The position numbers and the translations under genes were made by a program. A stretch of 15,927 nucleotides of DNA. Source: Cellvibrionaceae bacterium. Its GTDB lineage: Bacteria; Pseudomonadota; Gammaproteobacteria; Pseudomonadales; Cellvibrionaceae. Below the pieces are notes generated by a model. It worked only from the letters and a program-made list of their open reading frames with translations, did not search any database and was not told where the DNA came from. Where the stretch lies: NCBI GenBank assembly GCA_021151615.1, contig JAGKXA010000101.1, positions 1 through 15,927 on the forward strand. Direction: 5' to 3'. Positions 13,977 to 15,927 of this stretch are shown one piece after another. Each line of letters starts with the position of its first letter. Position 1 is the first letter of the stretch.

Positions 13977-14897
13977 ATGACTGGAGTGTTTAACTCAGAG
14001 GCAGTGGCCGTTTTTCTAGCGGTGCTGGATGCAGGTTCCTTCTCGGCGGCGGCACGCCAGTTGGGACGAGTGCCTTCGGCGATCAGCATGGCGATTGCCA
14101 ACCTGGAAGCGGAGTTGGATTTGGAACTGTTTGATCGGAGTGGACGCGAACCAAAACCAACGGCTCAAGCCTTGGCGCTGGAACCACAGGCGCGCCTGTT
14201 AATCGCCCAGCTGCAGCAGCTGAATACCCAGGCACTGGAATTGAGCCAGGGTCTGGAAACCCGGCTAACGCTGGTGATCGCACCGGAATTGCAATCCACC
14301 CCCTGGGTGCGTCCGTTGCAGATACTCGCGCGTGAATATCCTTCTTTGGAGGTTCAGGTAATCACCGCCCCGCAAACTGACGCCTTGCGCTTACTTCATG
14401 AGGGCGGCGCGCAACTGGCATTGGTGTTCCAGCGGCCCGCGGCCGATGGACGCGAAAGCTTCCAGGAAGTGGGGCGCGAAACCCTGGTGGCGGTGATTGC
14501 CGGTAAGCATCCACTGCTGCAGGAGCTATCCCCCACTGGCCAATTGAACGATACCCAGCTGCGCCCCATCCGTCAGGTTATGGTGGGAAGCTGCAGCCAG
14601 GATGATAGCAACGCCCCTGGGGGGCCTTTCTGTATTACCTCGGAACACTATTGGCGAGTCGATCACCCGGAAGCGGCGCTGCAAATGGTGCTGGCGGGAC
14701 TCGGCTGGGCTTGGCTGCCGCGCGCGTTTGTGCAGCCCTACATTAATGGTCAACTGCTGGTAGAACTACCGATTGCGAATTTCACCAATGGCGAGGAATT
14801 GTGGATTGATCTGGTCTGGTCCCGCGAGCGTCCCCTGGGGTTGGGTGCCCAGCGTTTCGTGGCGCTGATGCGCGCCGACTACAAAGGTGGTAGCTGA
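13977..14897 (+). CDS. LysR-family transcriptional regulator, probably of the divergent PACE pump
   Basis: A regulator of 306 residues from the ATG at 13977, or 309 from an in-frame GTG at 13968. I prefer the ATG because GGTGAG lies at the right distance before it. The N-terminal winged helix-turn-helix (about 6-64) carries the LysR signature FLAVLDAGSFSAAARQLGR, PSAISMAIANLEAELDLELF and DRSGR. A linker helix follows, and the effector-binding domain fills about 90-295 with two alpha/beta lobes. Its position and orientation opposite a PACE transporter parallel aceR/aceI, where the regulator activates the pump in response to its substrate. This role is inferred from context; the effector is unknown. 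Confidence 0.92.
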   Translation: MTGVFNSEAVAVFLAVLDAGSFSAAARQLGRVPSAISMAIANLEAELDLELFDRSGREPKPTAQALALEPQARLLIAQLQQLNTQALELSQGLETRLTLVIAPELQSTPWVRPLQILAREYPSLEVQVITAPQTDALRLLHEGGAQLALVFQRPAADGRESFQEVGRETLVAVIAGKHPLLQELSPTGQLNDTQLRPIRQVMVGSCSQDDSNAPGGPFCITSEHYWRVDHPEAALQMVLAGLGWAWLPRAFVQPYINGQLLVELPIANFTNGEELWIDLVWSRERPLGLGAQRFVALMRADYKGGS

Positions 14898-15209
14898 GGT
14901 AGCGTTAACAGCCCTATATAACCTTTAATCAAGCTGTGATTAGGCGCACATCCTGTGCTGGATTTATTATCATATAAGTGTGAAAATGCGCCGAAATTGC
15001 TGTCTTTTAAAGGCTTAAGAGATAGCAGTCCTGCGTAGTTCGGGATTTTTCGAGTCGGTGGCCTGTATCTATACCGCTTCCAATTGTGGTGCCCGGAGAA
15101 CAGCAGATAACAATAAGATTGCGCTACCAAACTTTTTTGATTCGCGAAAAAAATAAGCCTGGTTTCGGTCAATCCGTCTAACAACAAATTACTCCGGACG
15201 GAATTCATT
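14898..15209 (+). other. Gene-free leader region of the pectate lyase, rich in inverted repeats
   Basis: No gene is supported in these 312 bases. Several self-complementary elements occur: TAATCA/TGATTA (14926-14931, 14937-14942), GGCGCA/TGCGCC (14943-14948, 14987-14992), an 11-bp hairpin with two G-U pairs and an 8-base loop (14998-15008 with 15017-15027), the palindrome TTCGCGAA (15141-15148), and TCCGTC/GACGGA (15173-15178, 15197-15202). The last would cover the only ribosome-site-like stretch before the pectate lyase ATG. I could not find a convincing promoter, a terminator for the LysR gene, or a known riboswitch. Confidence 0.5.
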
Positions 15210-15927
15210 ATGTCTACACAACTCAAAACTACAGTTCCAGGTTTTACTCTCAAGGTAATTGTCGCTGCCGTTGCTCTGGCGACTGGCTCTACCGCATTTG
15301 CAGCGGCCACAGGGGGGTTCTCCACCACCGATGGCGGTAACGTCAGTGGCGCCAAATCCTTTACTGCGTCCACCTATCAGGAAATTAACACCATCATCGC
15401 CAATGCCAAGCTGGATGCCAACGGCAACAAGGTAACTGGCGGTGCCTACCCGCTCATCATTACCTACACCGGTAATGAAGATTCATTAATTACCCAGGTA
15501 ATTAAGGATCACACGGTCGACTCATCCGGCAATTGCCCCAACCCGCGCTGGAACGATGCGTATCGCTACTTAGAAATCAAGGAATTTACCAAAGGCATTA
15601 CCATCATCGGTGCCAATGGTTCTTCGGCGAATTTTGGTGTGGTGGTGAATAAGTCCAGCAACGTTGTTATCCGCAATATGAAAATCGGCGCACTCGCTGG
15701 TGCAAATAACGATGCGGATATGATTCGCGTGGACAGCGGTTCTAACGTGTGGGTCGATCACAACGAATTATTCGCGGTAAACAACGAATGTAAAGGCTCA
15801 CCGGATGGCGATTTGACCTTTGAAAGTGCGATCGACATAAAAAAAGATTCACACAATGTAACTGTGTCTTACAACTACATTCACGACAGCAAAAAAGTGG
15901 GACTGGATGGTTCCAGCAGCAGTGATA
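15210..15927 (+). CDS. Secreted pectate lyase, polysaccharide lyase family 1 (partial, 3' end outside window)
   Basis: The frame is open for 239 codons to the window edge. A signal peptide spans about 1-31 (LKVIVAAVALATGSTAFA, cleavage near AFA-A). The mature part begins GGFSTTDGG and carries the parallel beta-helix features of PL1 pectate lyases: ITIIGANGSS, NVVIRNMKIG, DADMIRVDSGSNVWVDHNEL with the conserved W-x-DH, FESAIDIKKDSHNVTVSYN, and YIHDSKKVGLDGSSSSD, matching the family's HDHxKxxLxGSSD calcium and substrate region. The enzyme cleaves polygalacturonate by beta-elimination outside the cell, calcium-dependently. The missing 3' part should complete the catalytic arginine region and may add linker and carbohydrate-binding modules, as often seen in Cellvibrio. 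Confidence 0.93.
   Translation, partial: MSTQLKTTVPGFTLKVIVAAVALATGSTAFAAATGGFSTTDGGNVSGAKSFTASTYQEINTIIANAKLDANGNKVTGGAYPLIITYTGNEDSLITQVIKDHTVDSSGNCPNPRWNDAYRYLEIKEFTKGITIIGANGSSANFGVVVNKSSNVVIRNMKIGALAGANNDADMIRVDSGSNVWVDHNELFAVNNECKGSPDGDLTFESAIDIKKDSHNVTVSYNYIHDSKKVGLDGSSSSD

Noticed and set aside
14879..15373. Minus-strand frame of 164 codons across the LysR end and the pectate lyase start
   Set aside because: It runs opposite two well-supported genes, has no ribosome site or known motif, and its first third is the antisense of the lyase signal region.

Overview
The window looks like chromosomal DNA from a polysaccharide-degrading gammaproteobacterium, most likely a Cellvibrio relative. 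The hints are a secreted lipoprotein with long poly-serine linkers, an exported family PL1 pectate lyase, a porin-like alginate-export barrel, a PA0069-type radical SAM protein and CcoG. This placement is an inference from gene content; no rRNA or tRNA gene is present.

Layout. 1-1278: an ECF sigma factor overlapping its membrane anti-sigma factor (RskA type). 1276-1611: a non-coding, purine-rich stretch with about two dozen GGA motifs, closed by a strong intrinsic terminator. 1635-3296: an exported protein joining leucine-rich repeats to an outer-membrane barrel. 3435-4520 (minus): a poly-Ser lipoprotein with two YxFxxD-type repeats. 4684-5884: a textbook LexA (SOS) box directly in front of a PA0069-family radical SAM gene whose protein ends in a sliding-clamp-like motif. 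6000-6677: an AT-rich orphan membrane protein. 6884-9049 (minus): a TonB-dependent receptor. 9192-9777: a decayed toxin-antitoxin pair with a frameshift in each gene. 9778-12638 (minus): a MocR-type PLP-binding regulator downstream of ccoG. 12730-13298 (minus): an intact Phd/YefM-ParE toxin-antitoxin pair. 13378-14897: a PACE-family efflux pump divergent from a LysR regulator, with repeated CTGATA half-sites between them. 15210-end: the first 239 codons of a pectate lyase that runs off the window.

The genes do not form one pathway. They are small units: stress sigma/anti-sigma control, envelope and nutrient uptake, SOS response, biocide efflux, toxin-antitoxin modules and pectin degradation. 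The points most worth following up are the LexA-controlled radical SAM gene with its clamp-like tail, the GGA-rich terminated stretch (possible CsrA/RsmA-binding RNA), the LRR-barrel fusion, and the double-frameshifted toxin-antitoxin remnant.
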